DNA from: Fibrella aquatilis
GTDB lineage: Bacteria > Bacteroidota > Bacteroidia > Cytophagales > Spirosomataceae
NCBI RefSeq assembly: GCF_017353255.1
Contig: NZ_JAFMYU010000004.1
Location: forward strand, 248,001 to 312,000
Direction: 5' to 3'
Length of the DNA: 64,000 nt
Positions within the stretch are counted from its first letter, which is position 1. The number at the start of each line of letters is the position of its first letter. Positions 44,335 to 52,734 of the stretch are shown in pieces. The notes under the pieces were generated by a model. That model saw only the letters and a list, made by a program, of their open reading frames with translations. It had not been told where the DNA came from and did no database searches. The position numbers and the translations under genes were made by a program.

Positions 44335-44718
44335 TTACCTCGGTGGTGGTCCTGTGGGCGTCATGCCACCCAAACCTTCTGATCTTTCCAGCTTATCCCA
44401 TCCTTCCACCATTGGGTCAACAACCTGCAACGTAGCTTTATTACGGATATAACCTCCTTCAGTAAATGAAGCAATCATGTGCAGGTGATGGCACATCAGG
44501 CGCAGGCCCTCGGTCTCATCAGCATAGACAAACAAGGGGTTTGTACCAACCAGCGGCTTGAATTCACCATCTACGAACGTAACCTGCAGCACAGCTTCGC
44601 CAGATTCGGGATCTGTGAAAGGCCGCACGATGGCCCGCCCCTCCAGGTGAACATACCGGCGTTCTACTACAGCACTGACAGCCCCGTTGCTTGCAGCGCC
44701 ATTGTTTTGTGTATTCAT
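44335..44718 (-). CDS. Hypothetical protein downstream of the NarL-type regulator
   Basis: A 127-residue soluble protein with no signal peptide. It has a low-complexity start (NGAASNGAVSA), a mixed alpha/beta middle (VRPFTDPESGEAVLQVTFVD; LMCHHLHMIASFTEGGY) and a Pro-rich end. I do not recognise a family. It lies 30 bases after the response regulator gene on the same strand and converges on the TPR kinase, so it is probably cotranscribed with the regulator and may be a small accessory to the two-component system (inference). Confidence 0.6.
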   Translation of the reverse strand: MNTQNNGAASNGAVSAVVERRYVHLEGRAIVRPFTDPESGEAVLQVTFVDGEFKPLVGTNPLFVYADETEGLRLMCHHLHMIASFTEGGYIRNKATLQVVDPMVEGWDKLERSEGLGGMTPTGPPPR

Positions 44719-44748
44719 CTTTTAAAGATTTGAGTGTGAATAGATCAA

Positions 44749-45405
44749 TTAAACGAGTTGGTATTTAAGGGCATATTTCACCAAACCAATGGTAGTCTGC
44801 ACCCCCAATTTCTGCATCAGGTGCTTGCGGTGCGTTTCAACGGTGGTAGGGCTGATGAACAGTATCTCGGCAATGACCGTCCCCGAATGTTCCTGCACAA
44901 TGAGCCGCAGCACGTCCAGTTCGCGCTTGGTGAGCGTTATTTTCTGGGGTTTGTCCACATCGGGCGTAAATTCAATAGTGGGGTCTCTGGCCAGGAGCAT
45001 CAGCACCTGCTCGCTGTAATACTTGTTACCCTGGGCAATGTTCTTGATGGCCGTTTCGAGTTCGGCCCGTTCGGCACTCTTCAACACGTAGCCATCAGCC
45101 CCGGCCCGGATGGCCTCTTTGATGGCTTCGGGCTGGTCGGCCACGGTGAGCAGGCATATTTTTACGCCCGGAAACCGCTGCCGTAGTTGCAGCGTCAGCT
45201 CGATGCCGCCCATGACCGGCATCTGCACGTCCGACACGATCATGTCAATGGCAGGGTCGTGTTCCAGCGCCGCCAACGCCTGCCGTCCGTTGGTATGCTT
45301 CGAAACCACCTCCAGTCCATCGATGCTGGCCAGGAGTAGCGCAATGCTTTCCAGTAAAATTCGGTGGTCTTCAACAACAAGGATACGCATAGTGCTGGTA
45401 ATCAA
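44749..45405 (-). CDS. NarL/LuxR family response regulator
   Basis: A 218-residue regulator with a receiver domain (phospho-acceptor Asp59 in VSDVQMPVMGG, switch residues around LLTVAD) and a C-terminal LuxR-type helix-turn-helix (LTKRELDVLRLIVQEHSGTVIAEILFISPTTVETHRKHLM). It is the likely partner of the TPR kinase at 42351-44318, which has the matching HisKA_3 core. A shared dyad lies 107 bases upstream of this gene and 101 bases upstream of the kinase gene, consistent with autoregulation. An ATG five codons downstream (MRILVVED) is an alternative start. Confidence 0.93.
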   Translation of the reverse strand: MITSTMRILVVEDHRILLESIALLLASIDGLEVVSKHTNGRQALAALEHDPAIDMIVSDVQMPVMGGIELTLQLRQRFPGVKICLLTVADQPEAIKEAIRAGADGYVLKSAERAELETAIKNIAQGNKYYSEQVLMLLARDPTIEFTPDVDKPQKITLTKRELDVLRLIVQEHSGTVIAEILFISPTTVETHRKHLMQKLGVQTTIGLVKYALKYQLV

Positions 45406-45730
45406 TGGTTAATCAGATGCAAGCTGACGTTTTCGTCCTGACTACCAAACAGATTACTGCAAAAGTCTGCTCTATTGCTCCCACCGACAATCCTTCAGTT
45501 CCATGATTTTACATCCTTAAATTATAGGATGCACACCGTTGATGCGCCACCATGGGCGCTTCCCGCCCGCCATTTGCAACTGACCCAGGCAACGCCCTGA
45601 CAAAGGTGATACGCGGGCAGAGTAGGTCATCCAGGTAATCTCCCGTTTGCGGCGGGGTATTTTTCCCGTTTATCGGCGCTGCAAAACCAAGCTGCAGCCA
45701 GTTACGTACATGCACATATCTTTACCTGTT
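45406..45730. other. Divergent control region, no gene
   Basis: This 325-base gap between the response regulator and the Oar-like receptor contains the second copy of the candidate regulator dyad (45512-45530). TATCTTTA at 45717-45724 is one base off a -7 box but very close to the receptor start. The rest is GC-rich with short dyads and no credible gene. Confidence 0.65.
45512..45530. promoter_or_regulatory. Candidate NarL-type regulator site (copy 2)
   Basis: CATCCTTAAATTATAGGAT, again preceded by GATTTT and one base. Outer half-sites and the AATT centre are identical to copy 1 while the intervening bases differ, as expected for a selected binding site rather than a recent duplication. Confidence 0.55.
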
Positions 45731-48700
45731 ATGAAAAAAATCTTCCTGCTAAGCGGCCTCTTTCTGGCCCTGTGTTGCATCCGGGCAGTTGCCCAAACCA
45801 CCGACATCGATGTATCGGTGCGTGAACTGACTCGTCAGCAACCCATTGTGGGCGTGACGGTCTACCTGGAAAACCCCGCCATTGGCCTCAGCCGCCAGGC
45901 TCAGACCGACGCCAATGGGCAAGTGCGGTTCGGAGCCGTTTCGCTCAATGGTGCCTACCGCGTATCTACCCGTGAGGACGCCAACTACCTGGAAACCAGC
46001 GCTGACAATATCATTCTTCGGGCCAACGCCCAGCGGAGCGTAGCCTTGTTTCTGGCCAATAAACGCGAGATCAACCTCAGCGAAGTGCAGGTACGGGGCC
46101 GGAGCACGTCGCAGATCAACACGGTCAACGCCGAGGTATCGTCGCAACTGACGATCCGGCAGGTGGAGGAACTGCCCGTAGAAGGCCGCGACATCACGCG
46201 GGTGCTCTACCGGCTACCCAACGTGAGTCAGGCCACGGGCTTCTACCCCGAAGCTCCCAACGTGAGCATCAACGGAGCCAACGGCCTGTTTAACAATTAC
46301 TTGATCGACGGCATGGACAACAACGAGCGCTTTCTGGGTGGGCAGAAATTCGCCATTCCGGTGGGGTTCACGCGCAACGTATCTGTGTTGACCAACAACT
46401 ATTCGGTGGAGTTTGGCAACACCGGCAACGGCATCATCAACATCACCAGCAAGTCGGGCAGCAACAACACCACCGGCGAGGTATTCCTGCTCAGCCGCCC
46501 CGGTGCCGCCCTCGACGCCCAAACCAGCTACCCCCTCCGCGACTTGTCGGGCAACCAGGTGAAAGATGGCTTTCAGCGCTACCAGGGTGGTTTTGGCCTT
46601 GGCGGGGCTATTGTAAAAAACAAGACTTTCTACTACCTCAACGCCGAACACACTACCGACGTGAAAGACAACCTGCTGCTGTCGCCGCAGTTGGGCGTGA
46701 ACCAAACCGTGCGCGGCACCAACCAGTTCACCTACCTGTCGGGCAAGATTGACCAGTTCTGGACCGACCGGTTCAAATCATCCTTGCGGGTAAACGTGGG
46801 GCAGGTGGCCATTGGGCGGCAGGCGGGTGGCCTCAGCGGGGGCAACGCATTTCCTTCGGCAACGAACTATCAGGACCGGAATTCGCTGCTGATTGCTTCG
46901 CGCAATACCTACGCCACGGCCCGGTTTGCGTCGGAAACGAACCTGCAATACAGCAGCTTCCGCTGGAATTATGCCCGCGCTGAAAACCCCAACAGCCCCA
47001 ACGTGACTGTACTGGACCCCACGGGCCTGAACATTGCCAACCTCGGCCACCCTGGCTACCTGTTCGATTCGCACGAAAACACAGTGCAGTTTCAGCAGAA
47101 AATATCGCTCTACCGGGGCAACCACACCCTCCGGGCGGGGGTAGAACTGATCTCGGCACGGCACCGGCTCTTCGGCGGTGGCAATCCCAACGGCAGCTAC
47201 ACCGTGCAGCTGACTGCGGGCCAGTTAGCTGCCCTGCGTGAGAAAAACCTGGGCATAAACCTGGGCATAACCGACCTCCCCACCGACGCCCAGGTGCTGG
47301 GCTACTCGGTAGAATTGCGGCCCGCCTCGTTTGGCACCACGCAAACGGTTTATACGGGCTACCTGGAAGACCAATGGGCCGCCAGCAGTCGCCTGAATCT
47401 GTCGCTAGGCCTGCGCTATGATTATGACAACCTGACCCAGGGCGGAGCCGAAAACGGCGACTATAACAACGTGGCGCCACGTTTCAGCTTCAACTACAAA
47501 ACCGGGAGCCGGTCGGCGGTGCGCGGGGGTGTGGGGGTCTTTTACGACAAAATCCTGTACACGATCTACAGCGACGCCCTACAACAAAACAACACCAGCC
47601 CCGACTTCCGCCGGGAGCTTCAATATTTCGTTGACAAAGGCATTTTGCCCGCCAGCACCAACCTTGACCGCGTCACCTTCGACGGCAACCTGGGCGTGGG
47701 TGGCACCAACAACGCGGGGGTGCCCGTGCGGTATTTGCAGGGACCATCGGCGGCGAGTTTTGCCGGGCAGCGCAACCTGCCCAGTGGCGAACGCCGCATC
47801 CTGAACCCCAACGGCTACCAGAACCCCTATACGATTCAGAGTACGCTGGGCTACCAGTATCAGGTGAGTGACCAGGTGCTGATCTACGCCGACCTGGTCT
47901 ATAATGAGTCGTATAACCTGTTCCGTACACGCAACCTGAACGCCCCGGCCCCGTACGATTATACCCTCAGCGCCCAAAGCGGCACGGCCCGGTCGGGCGA
48001 CGTGGCCAACCTAAGCCGCCCGCTGCCTATTGCGGGCGGGGTGGGCCTGCTGGGCGACGTACTGCTGCCAGGTGCTGCGCAGAGCGTGGTCATGACCGAA
48101 ACGGCCGGGCGGTCGCGCTACACAGCCCTGAGCCTGAACGTGCAACGCGACCGGGGTACCAGCCCCGTGGGCTACCGCCTGATTTATACCCTCTCGCGGC
48201 TCTATAACGACACCGAAGATGTGAACTTCCGGGCCATGGATGCCAACAATTTTGCCGCCGAATGGGGTCCGAGCATCAATGACCGCACCCACATTATCAA
48301 CGGCATTGTCAATTTTTACGCCGGTAAGTCATTGGTTATCACAGCAGCGGCCCTAATTCAGAGCGGTCAGCCCATCAACCGCATTCCCAACGCCTCGCTC
48401 TACCGGATCGTGGATGCGCAGGGGCGTCCGCTGCTGAACGCCCAAGGTCAGCGCCTTACCACCAATGATCTGAACGGCGATGGCTCGGCTTTTGGCGATG
48501 CCTACGTAGGCAATTCAGACCGGCAGCCCGGCGAGAGCCGCAACTCTGACCGCCTGCCGTGGTCGAAGGTAGTAGACCTGAGTGCGCAGTACAGCATTCC
48601 GTTTGGTGGTGATCGCGGGCAGCGGATCGAACTGCGCGCTGACGTATTTAACGTGTTGAATACCAATAATTTAAGTGGCTATTCAAACAACGCCAACCAG

Positions 48701-48799
48701 AGCAATCAGATTCAGGTTGGGCCACGGGGCAGCGGCATTGTGCAGCGTAACGCCGGGGCACCAAGGCAGTTTCAGTTTGGGGTTAGGTACGCTTTCTAA
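45731..48799 (+). CDS. Oar-like TonB-dependent receptor
   Basis: A 1022-residue outer-membrane protein: signal peptide (1-21, AVA-Q), carboxypeptidase regulatory-like domain (about 25-110), plug (VEELPVEGRDITRVLYRLPN to NIT-SKSG) and a large barrel ending in FQFGVRYAF with the terminal aromatic. The NVSINGANGLFNNYLIDGMDNN plug resembles Oar/Cna-B-type receptors that import or export large substrates. I start at MKKIFLLSG (45731), as the longer frame to 45647 adds a non-signal leader. It lies next to the NarL-type regulator and its candidate site, so it may be in that regulon. Confidence 0.92.
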   Translation: MKKIFLLSGLFLALCCIRAVAQTTDIDVSVRELTRQQPIVGVTVYLENPAIGLSRQAQTDANGQVRFGAVSLNGAYRVSTREDANYLETSADNIILRANAQRSVALFLANKREINLSEVQVRGRSTSQINTVNAEVSSQLTIRQVEELPVEGRDITRVLYRLPNVSQATGFYPEAPNVSINGANGLFNNYLIDGMDNNERFLGGQKFAIPVGFTRNVSVLTNNYSVEFGNTGNGIINITSKSGSNNTTGEVFLLSRPGAALDAQTSYPLRDLSGNQVKDGFQRYQGGFGLGGAIVKNKTFYYLNAEHTTDVKDNLLLSPQLGVNQTVRGTNQFTYLSGKIDQFWTDRFKSSLRVNVGQVAIGRQAGGLSGGNAFPSATNYQDRNSLLIASRNTYATARFASETNLQYSSFRWNYARAENPNSPNVTVLDPTGLNIANLGHPGYLFDSHENTVQFQQKISLYRGNHTLRAGVELISARHRLFGGGNPNGSYTVQLTAGQLAALREKNLGINLGITDLPTDAQVLGYSVELRPASFGTTQTVYTGYLEDQWAASSRLNLSLGLRYDYDNLTQGGAENGDYNNVAPRFSFNYKTGSRSAVRGGVGVFYDKILYTIYSDALQQNNTSPDFRRELQYFVDKGILPASTNLDRVTFDGNLGVGGTNNAGVPVRYLQGPSAASFAGQRNLPSGERRILNPNGYQNPYTIQSTLGYQYQVSDQVLIYADLVYNESYNLFRTRNLNAPAPYDYTLSAQSGTARSGDVANLSRPLPIAGGVGLLGDVLLPGAAQSVVMTETAGRSRYTALSLNVQRDRGTSPVGYRLIYTLSRLYNDTEDVNFRAMDANNFAAEWGPSINDRTHIINGIVNFYAGKSLVITAAALIQSGQPINRIPNASLYRIVDAQGRPLLNAQGQRLTTNDLNGDGSAFGDAYVGNSDRQPGESRNSDRLPWSKVVDLSAQYSIPFGGDRGQRIELRADVFNVLNTNNLSGYSNNANQSNQIQVGPRGSGIVQRNAGAPRQFQFGVRYAF

Positions 48800-48935
48800 A
48801 TGTATGAGGGGAAGAAGACAGTAGTAGTGTCAGAAGCAGGACCGAGATTTAATATAAAATTTACGGATGCTGCTTAAAGAAAACACCTATGTTTAAGCAC
48901 TCATTATTTGATGAGCCACTTCCCACTACTAAAAC

Positions 48936-49232
48936 ATGAGTAAGCGATCAATTACCGTGGGCCTTGCTGCCCTGGCGATGACCACCCTGATGTCATCCTG
49001 CTTTACGTATACTACCGTTGTCGGCAAAGGCGGCCAAAGCGGTCAGAGCGTCAGCAAATGGAACAATTACGTGATTGGCGGCCTTATACCGGTTGGTGTA
49101 TCTGACCCCAAAATGATGGCCAACGGTGCTACCGACTACACCGTTGTTACCAGCCATTCGTTTGTTAATCTGCTGGTTCAGGGCATCACTTTCGGCATCT
49201 ACGCGCCTACCACTACTACCGTAACCAAGTAG
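48936..49232 (+). CDS. Bor/Iss-like lipoprotein
   Basis: A 98-residue lipoprotein with a signal ending at Cys22 (LMSSC). The remainder resembles the Bor/Iss family, first known from phage lambda and ColV plasmids for serum resistance: a central WNNYVIGGLIPVG and a C-terminal SFVNLLVQGITFGIYAPTT that matches FVNGLLGFITLGIYTP. In Bacteroidota these are ordinary chromosomal envelope proteins of unknown role, and no phage genes surround it. A perfect 42-base palindrome follows 12 bases later. Confidence 0.75.
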   Translation: MSKRSITVGLAALAMTTLMSSCFTYTTVVGKGGQSGQSVSKWNNYVIGGLIPVGVSDPKMMANGATDYTVVTSHSFVNLLVQGITFGIYAPTTTTVTK

Positions 49233-49244
49233 TTGATGCAATCT

Positions 49245-49286
49245 AGTACAATGGGTCGGTTTTGTACAAAACCGACCCATTGTACT
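49245..49286. terminator. Perfect loopless 42-base palindrome
   Basis: AGTACAATGGGTCGGTTTTGT (49245-49265) is followed directly by its exact complement (49266-49286), with no loop. It lies between convergent genes and probably terminates both. Perfect symmetry without any spacer is unusual for an intrinsic terminator. Confidence 0.85.
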
Positions 49287-49310
49287 GAACCTGCCATGAA
49301 CGCTTGTGCG

Positions 49311-50702
49311 TCATTCACCCCCAATCAGCAGTACCCAGTCGTCTTGCATGGGCAATGGTGGCGACAATTTTTTGATGCCCTGATTCGGCATTGACGTAGA
49401 TTGGCTGTATTGACCCTTGCGGGGGTCGTACCAACGAACGGATAACTGCGGCTTTTTGAACTGGCTCAGGTCAACACCCACAGCGTTGGTAGCGCGGGGT
49501 AGGTAGGCCACCATCAGCGTTTTGTCTTCCGACATGGCCGCCGCCACGTAGTTGTCCTTCATAAACTCACCATAGCCACTCACCAGCACCGTATGCCGTT
49601 GATCGGGTTGGAGGGTCCACCAGGGGAGCGCCTCGAACAGCTGCCTCACGTGGCCCATATGCTGCGCGCCGCCGGGGTACTGCAAGATCGTGCGCCAGTC
49701 ATAGGCCCTACCTTTGGCCGTGCCCAGCTTTGGAAAATCCCAGCCCTCGTGGCCGTAGGCGTGGCCCGCGCCGCCGCAGAGCATGGTCCAGTAGGCTTGT
49801 CGGCGCACTTGTTGCGGGGTGCCGATGTCGTTGGCGTAGCGACTGCCGTCACCCTCATACTGTGATTCACCCAGCACAAAGGGCATCCGGTCGCTTTTGT
49901 TGTATTCCTCCAGCGCTGCTTCGTATACGTGTTTCTGGTGTTGCGGGTCGGTCCACTCGTTTGGTTTTTCGCGCCAGTAGGTATAGATCATGCTAAACCC
50001 AAGCCAGGGTGCATACTGAAACAGGTCGGTGCTGCTGTGAGGCGGCGAGGCGTGGAATGTCTTCAACTGCCCTGGTAGAGCGGCGTGCAGGCCTTCAGCA
50101 AGCGCCACAATTTCGGCTCGTATAGACTTGGGGTCGTTATCGCCGCCGAGGTTCCAGGTTAGGTTGTTGTATTTGCCAAATCGCCTTCCTAAATACAGGC
50201 CCATCTGTTTTGCCTTGGTCGGCCCGTTGGCTTTGTACACCTCGTGCTTCCCACCAATGCCGTAGGCCTCGCCACAACAGCCAATCCAAAACGGCGTGAT
50301 GTTGAGCAGCAGCCCGAGCGAGTCGGCCAGTTGAATGCCGCGTTCCACCTGCGCAAAGTAGTTCTCGTCGGGCTTTGTGAAGTCATAATCAACCAGCGCT
50401 CTGTGGCCCGCCCGGTTCACAGAGTCGGGGTTCATAGACAATTGAACCTGGATGGTGTTGAAACCCTGCTGCTGCCGCTTGGTGAAGTACTCGCGGGTTT
50501 CGGCGGTGGTGAGGCGCGAGAAAACCTGCCAGCCAGTATCGGCATGGTACAGAAACGGTTTGCCGGCTTGGTCGACGAAGTAACGCCCGTTGTTGCTCAC
50601 TTTAATCGGAAAAGCTGGTTTGGTTGCCGGTGGCTGCGTCAGGGCAGTAATGGGAAGGAGCAGCAGTAGCAGCAGGCGCATAAGGATAGCTAGTTTGGTC
50701 AA
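49311..50702 (-). CDS. GH140-like (DUF4038) glycoside hydrolase
   Basis: A 463-residue exported enzyme: signal peptide (about 1-21), then the DUF4038 TIM-barrel start VSNNGRYFVDQAGKPFLYHADTGW, and NTIQVQLSMNPDS, WNLGGDNDPKSI and LGESQYEGDGSRY, the last two supplying likely catalytic acids. A C-terminal beta domain (about 375-460) resembles the putative collagen-binding domain often fused to this family. GH140 members are apiosidases acting on plant rhamnogalacturonan II; the substrate here is inferred only by family. It is divergent from the ABC efflux operon. Confidence 0.85.
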   Translation of the reverse strand: MTKLAILMRLLLLLLLPITALTQPPATKPAFPIKVSNNGRYFVDQAGKPFLYHADTGWQVFSRLTTAETREYFTKRQQQGFNTIQVQLSMNPDSVNRAGHRALVDYDFTKPDENYFAQVERGIQLADSLGLLLNITPFWIGCCGEAYGIGGKHEVYKANGPTKAKQMGLYLGRRFGKYNNLTWNLGGDNDPKSIRAEIVALAEGLHAALPGQLKTFHASPPHSSTDLFQYAPWLGFSMIYTYWREKPNEWTDPQHQKHVYEAALEEYNKSDRMPFVLGESQYEGDGSRYANDIGTPQQVRRQAYWTMLCGGAGHAYGHEGWDFPKLGTAKGRAYDWRTILQYPGGAQHMGHVRQLFEALPWWTLQPDQRHTVLVSGYGEFMKDNYVAAAMSEDKTLMVAYLPRATNAVGVDLSQFKKPQLSVRWYDPRKGQYSQSTSMPNQGIKKLSPPLPMQDDWVLLIGGE

Positions 50703-50746
50703 TTTACGTAAAGCGGCAAACTACCTTTATTTCCCCGTCAGCCACT

Positions 50747-50789
50747 CGTCCACATCTGGACGATCCTTGTCCGATTGCGGACAAGGATC
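50747..50789. promoter_or_regulatory. Tandem enhancer-like dyads
   Basis: Two dyads share the form GTCC-R-N4-Y-GGAC: CGTCCA-CATC-TGGACG (50747-50762) and a longer perfect one, GATCCTTGTCCG with its complement around ATTG (50762-50789). Their centres (50754.5 and 50775.5) are exactly 21 bases apart, two helical turns, and 85-65 bases upstream of a -24/-12 promoter. This is the layout of NtrC-type activator sites. Confidence 0.65.
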
Positions 50790-50837
50790 CATCGCGAAAA
50801 CAGCGCATATAGCTGATAAACAGCGCTTTTAGCATTT

Positions 50838-50852
50838 TGGCACGTCAATTGG
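50838..50852 (+). promoter_or_regulatory. Sigma-54 (-24/-12) promoter of the ABC efflux operon
   Basis: TGGCACGTCAATTGG matches the sigma-54 consensus TGGCACG-N4-TTGC except for the last base of the -12 element. A start near 50863 would give a leader of about 75 bases before the adaptor gene at 50939. Confidence 0.65.
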
Positions 50853-50938
50853 CTACTGAGTAATTGTCGAATCAGGTCGACTTCCGATATTACAGGACCA
50901 ACACCTGATTTGGCTGCTTACTGTTTAGCCTACACATT

Positions 50939-52186
50939 ATGGACCGCGCCTTACCCAAACGCTTCTGGACGCAACAACGCCTCATCTTATCTGGGGGTGG
51001 CCTGTTGCTGGCAGGGCTACTGGCCTACACGTTTTTCTTTGCCGACAAACGCTCGAAACTGAACGTCGAGCGCGAGAAAATCACCGTCTCACCCGTTAAA
51101 GTGGGGGCGTTTGAAGAATTCATTGCCGTTACGGGCGTAGTACAACCCCTGAAGACCATCCGCCTCGATGCTATTGAGGGGGGGTACGTAACCCAGAAAC
51201 TGGTGGAAGGCGGCACTCAGGTAACACAGGGACAGGTACTGCTGAAACTGGAGAATCAGGGTCTTAAGCTCAGCTTTCTACAGTCTGAAACGGAAGCCAA
51301 CCGCCTGGTCAATGACCTGCAAAACACCCGGCAGCGACTGCGTGTGGAACGATTCGCCCTGCGCAAGACCCTCGCCGACCTCGACGCGCAACTCGATCAG
51401 ACTAAAGACACGTATGAACGGCAGGCCAAGTTGTATAAAGACAAAGTGGTGTCGGAAGAAGATTACCTGAAAGCGAAGCGGGCCTATGAGCGGCTGCTGA
51501 AGCAACGCGAGATCGAAGCCGAATCGCAGAAGTACCAGGAAGATAACTCGGCCCTGCAAATCAAGCAGTTGGAAGGTACTCTGGCTCGCACACAGCGCAA
51601 CGTGGCCCTCTGGCAGCAAACGCTGGAGAACCTGGTGGTCAAGGCACCCGTGTCTGGGCAGTTATCGAGCATCGACGTGGAGGTGGGTTCCAATATTAAC
51701 CGGGGACAGAACATCGGGCAGATCGATGACCTAAACGGCTTTAAGATGCGGGTAGGCGTTGACGAGCATTATATCAGCCGGGTGTTTCCGGGCCTGGGCG
51801 GCTCGTTCGAGTTTAACGGTCAGGACTATACGTTGAGCATCAGCCGGGTCTATCCTGAAGTGCGCAATGGCCGTTTCGACGTCGACATGATCTTCCCAAA
51901 GGGTGTGCCGCAGGGCATTAAGCGCGGGCAATCGTCGCCCATCAGGCTGGAACTTGGCAAAGCGGCTAAAGCCACACTGCTGCCCGTAGGTGGCTTCTTC
52001 TCCGATACCGGCGGCAACTGGGTCTATGTGCTGGACAATTCGGGCAAACGCGCCACCAAACGTACCATCACCCTGGGCCGCAAAAATCCTGAATTCTACG
52101 AAGTGCTGGAAGGACTACAGCCTGGTGAACAAGTGATTACGTCGAGTTATGAGAATTTCGGCGACAACGAAGTTTTAGAATTTTAG
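50939..52186 (+). CDS. MacA-like periplasmic adaptor
   Basis: A 415-residue HlyD/MacA-type adaptor with one N-terminal transmembrane helix (about 15-35), a split lipoyl domain (VTGVVQPLKTIRLDAIEGGYV and VKAPVSGQLSSIDVEVGSNI) flanking a long coiled-coil hairpin (about 110-225), and a beta-barrel and membrane-proximal domain ending in GEQVITSSYENFGDNEVLEF. It should link an ABC exporter to an outer-membrane channel. ATPase and permease genes follow on the same strand, interrupted by an antisense gene. Expression is probably sigma-54 dependent. Its stop lies next to an inverted repeat. Confidence 0.92.
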   Translation: MDRALPKRFWTQQRLILSGGGLLLAGLLAYTFFFADKRSKLNVEREKITVSPVKVGAFEEFIAVTGVVQPLKTIRLDAIEGGYVTQKLVEGGTQVTQGQVLLKLENQGLKLSFLQSETEANRLVNDLQNTRQRLRVERFALRKTLADLDAQLDQTKDTYERQAKLYKDKVVSEEDYLKAKRAYERLLKQREIEAESQKYQEDNSALQIKQLEGTLARTQRNVALWQQTLENLVVKAPVSGQLSSIDVEVGSNINRGQNIGQIDDLNGFKMRVGVDEHYISRVFPGLGGSFEFNGQDYTLSISRVYPEVRNGRFDVDMIFPKGVPQGIKRGQSSPIRLELGKAAKATLLPVGGFFSDTGGNWVYVLDNSGKRATKRTITLGRKNPEFYEVLEGLQPGEQVITSSYENFGDNEVLEF

Positions 52187-52280
52187 AAAGAGGGGAGGAA
52201 AGGGAGCTGACGCATGAGCAGCTTCGCGTACAATCCCCCTTCCTTCCTTTCGTCCCCCTTTTCCCTTTCCTCCCCTCTTT
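52187..52280. repeat. Purine/pyrimidine inverted repeat
   Basis: AAAGAGGGGAGGAAAGGGA (52187-52205) pairs exactly with 52262-52280. The 56-base centre contains GCTGACGCA (52206-52214) and an extra C/T-rich stretch with CTTTCGTCCC (52247-52256), which recurs at 52692-52701 on the other side of the antisense gene. Confidence 0.85.
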
Positions 52281-52643
52281 TTATGTAAACTTCTCTTCTC
52301 GTGTCTTGATGAGATTTTGTAACATAGATGAAATAATGCGACTCTTCGACAGCGGATCTTCACCAACCACAATGTCTAAAATTCCAACCCCGACGGCTAT
52401 GTGAATCTGAGTTCTAAGCTCACCATTTGACCCTTTAGCGATGCGCAGATATCGAATGAACTCCTTATTAGTGTGCCGTTCAAACCCCTCAGCTACGTTG
52501 GAAGGGACGGAAACTGCCGAACGGCGCATCTGATCTCGCAGACTATAATCAGTACAAGTAGCCATCAACTTATACAAATCGATTGCCTGAGATAAACCCT
52601 TCTGCCAGACCAGCAGGTCTTCAAATTTGTCAACTTTAGCCAT
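52281..52643 (-). CDS. Four-helix bundle (S23/avd-like) protein
   Basis: A 120-residue helical protein of the 23S rRNA-intervening-sequence (S23) family: FEDLLVWQKGLSQAIDLY, RRSAVSVPSNVAEGFERH and FIRYLRIAKGSNGELRTQI are diagnostic. Members often move as small independent genes and may bind nucleic acid; the avd branch serves diversity-generating retroelements, but no reverse transcriptase is present here. The gene is antisense inside the adaptor-ATPase operon, is more AT-rich than the genes beside it, and is flanked by partially repeated pyrimidine-rich sequence, so it appears to have been inserted. Confidence 0.88.
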   Translation of the reverse strand: MAKVDKFEDLLVWQKGLSQAIDLYKLMATCTDYSLRDQMRRSAVSVPSNVAEGFERHTNKEFIRYLRIAKGSNGELRTQIHIAVGVGILDIVVGEDPLSKSRIISSMLQNLIKTREEKFT

Positions 52644-52734
52644 GAATTTAGGAGTGTAGGTGAGTGAATACGGACAAAACTATCAAAATCCCTTTCGTCC
52701 CTTTCTTCCCCCTCCTCCCTTTCCTCCCAAAACA

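Noticed and set aside
48936-49232. Bor-like lipoprotein as a prophage marker
   Set aside because: No phage structural, integrase or lysis gene is nearby, and the flanking genes are ordinary chromosomal ones.
52281-52643. S23/avd-like gene considered as part of a diversity-generating retroelement
   Set aside because: No reverse transcriptase, template repeat or variable target gene is found nearby.
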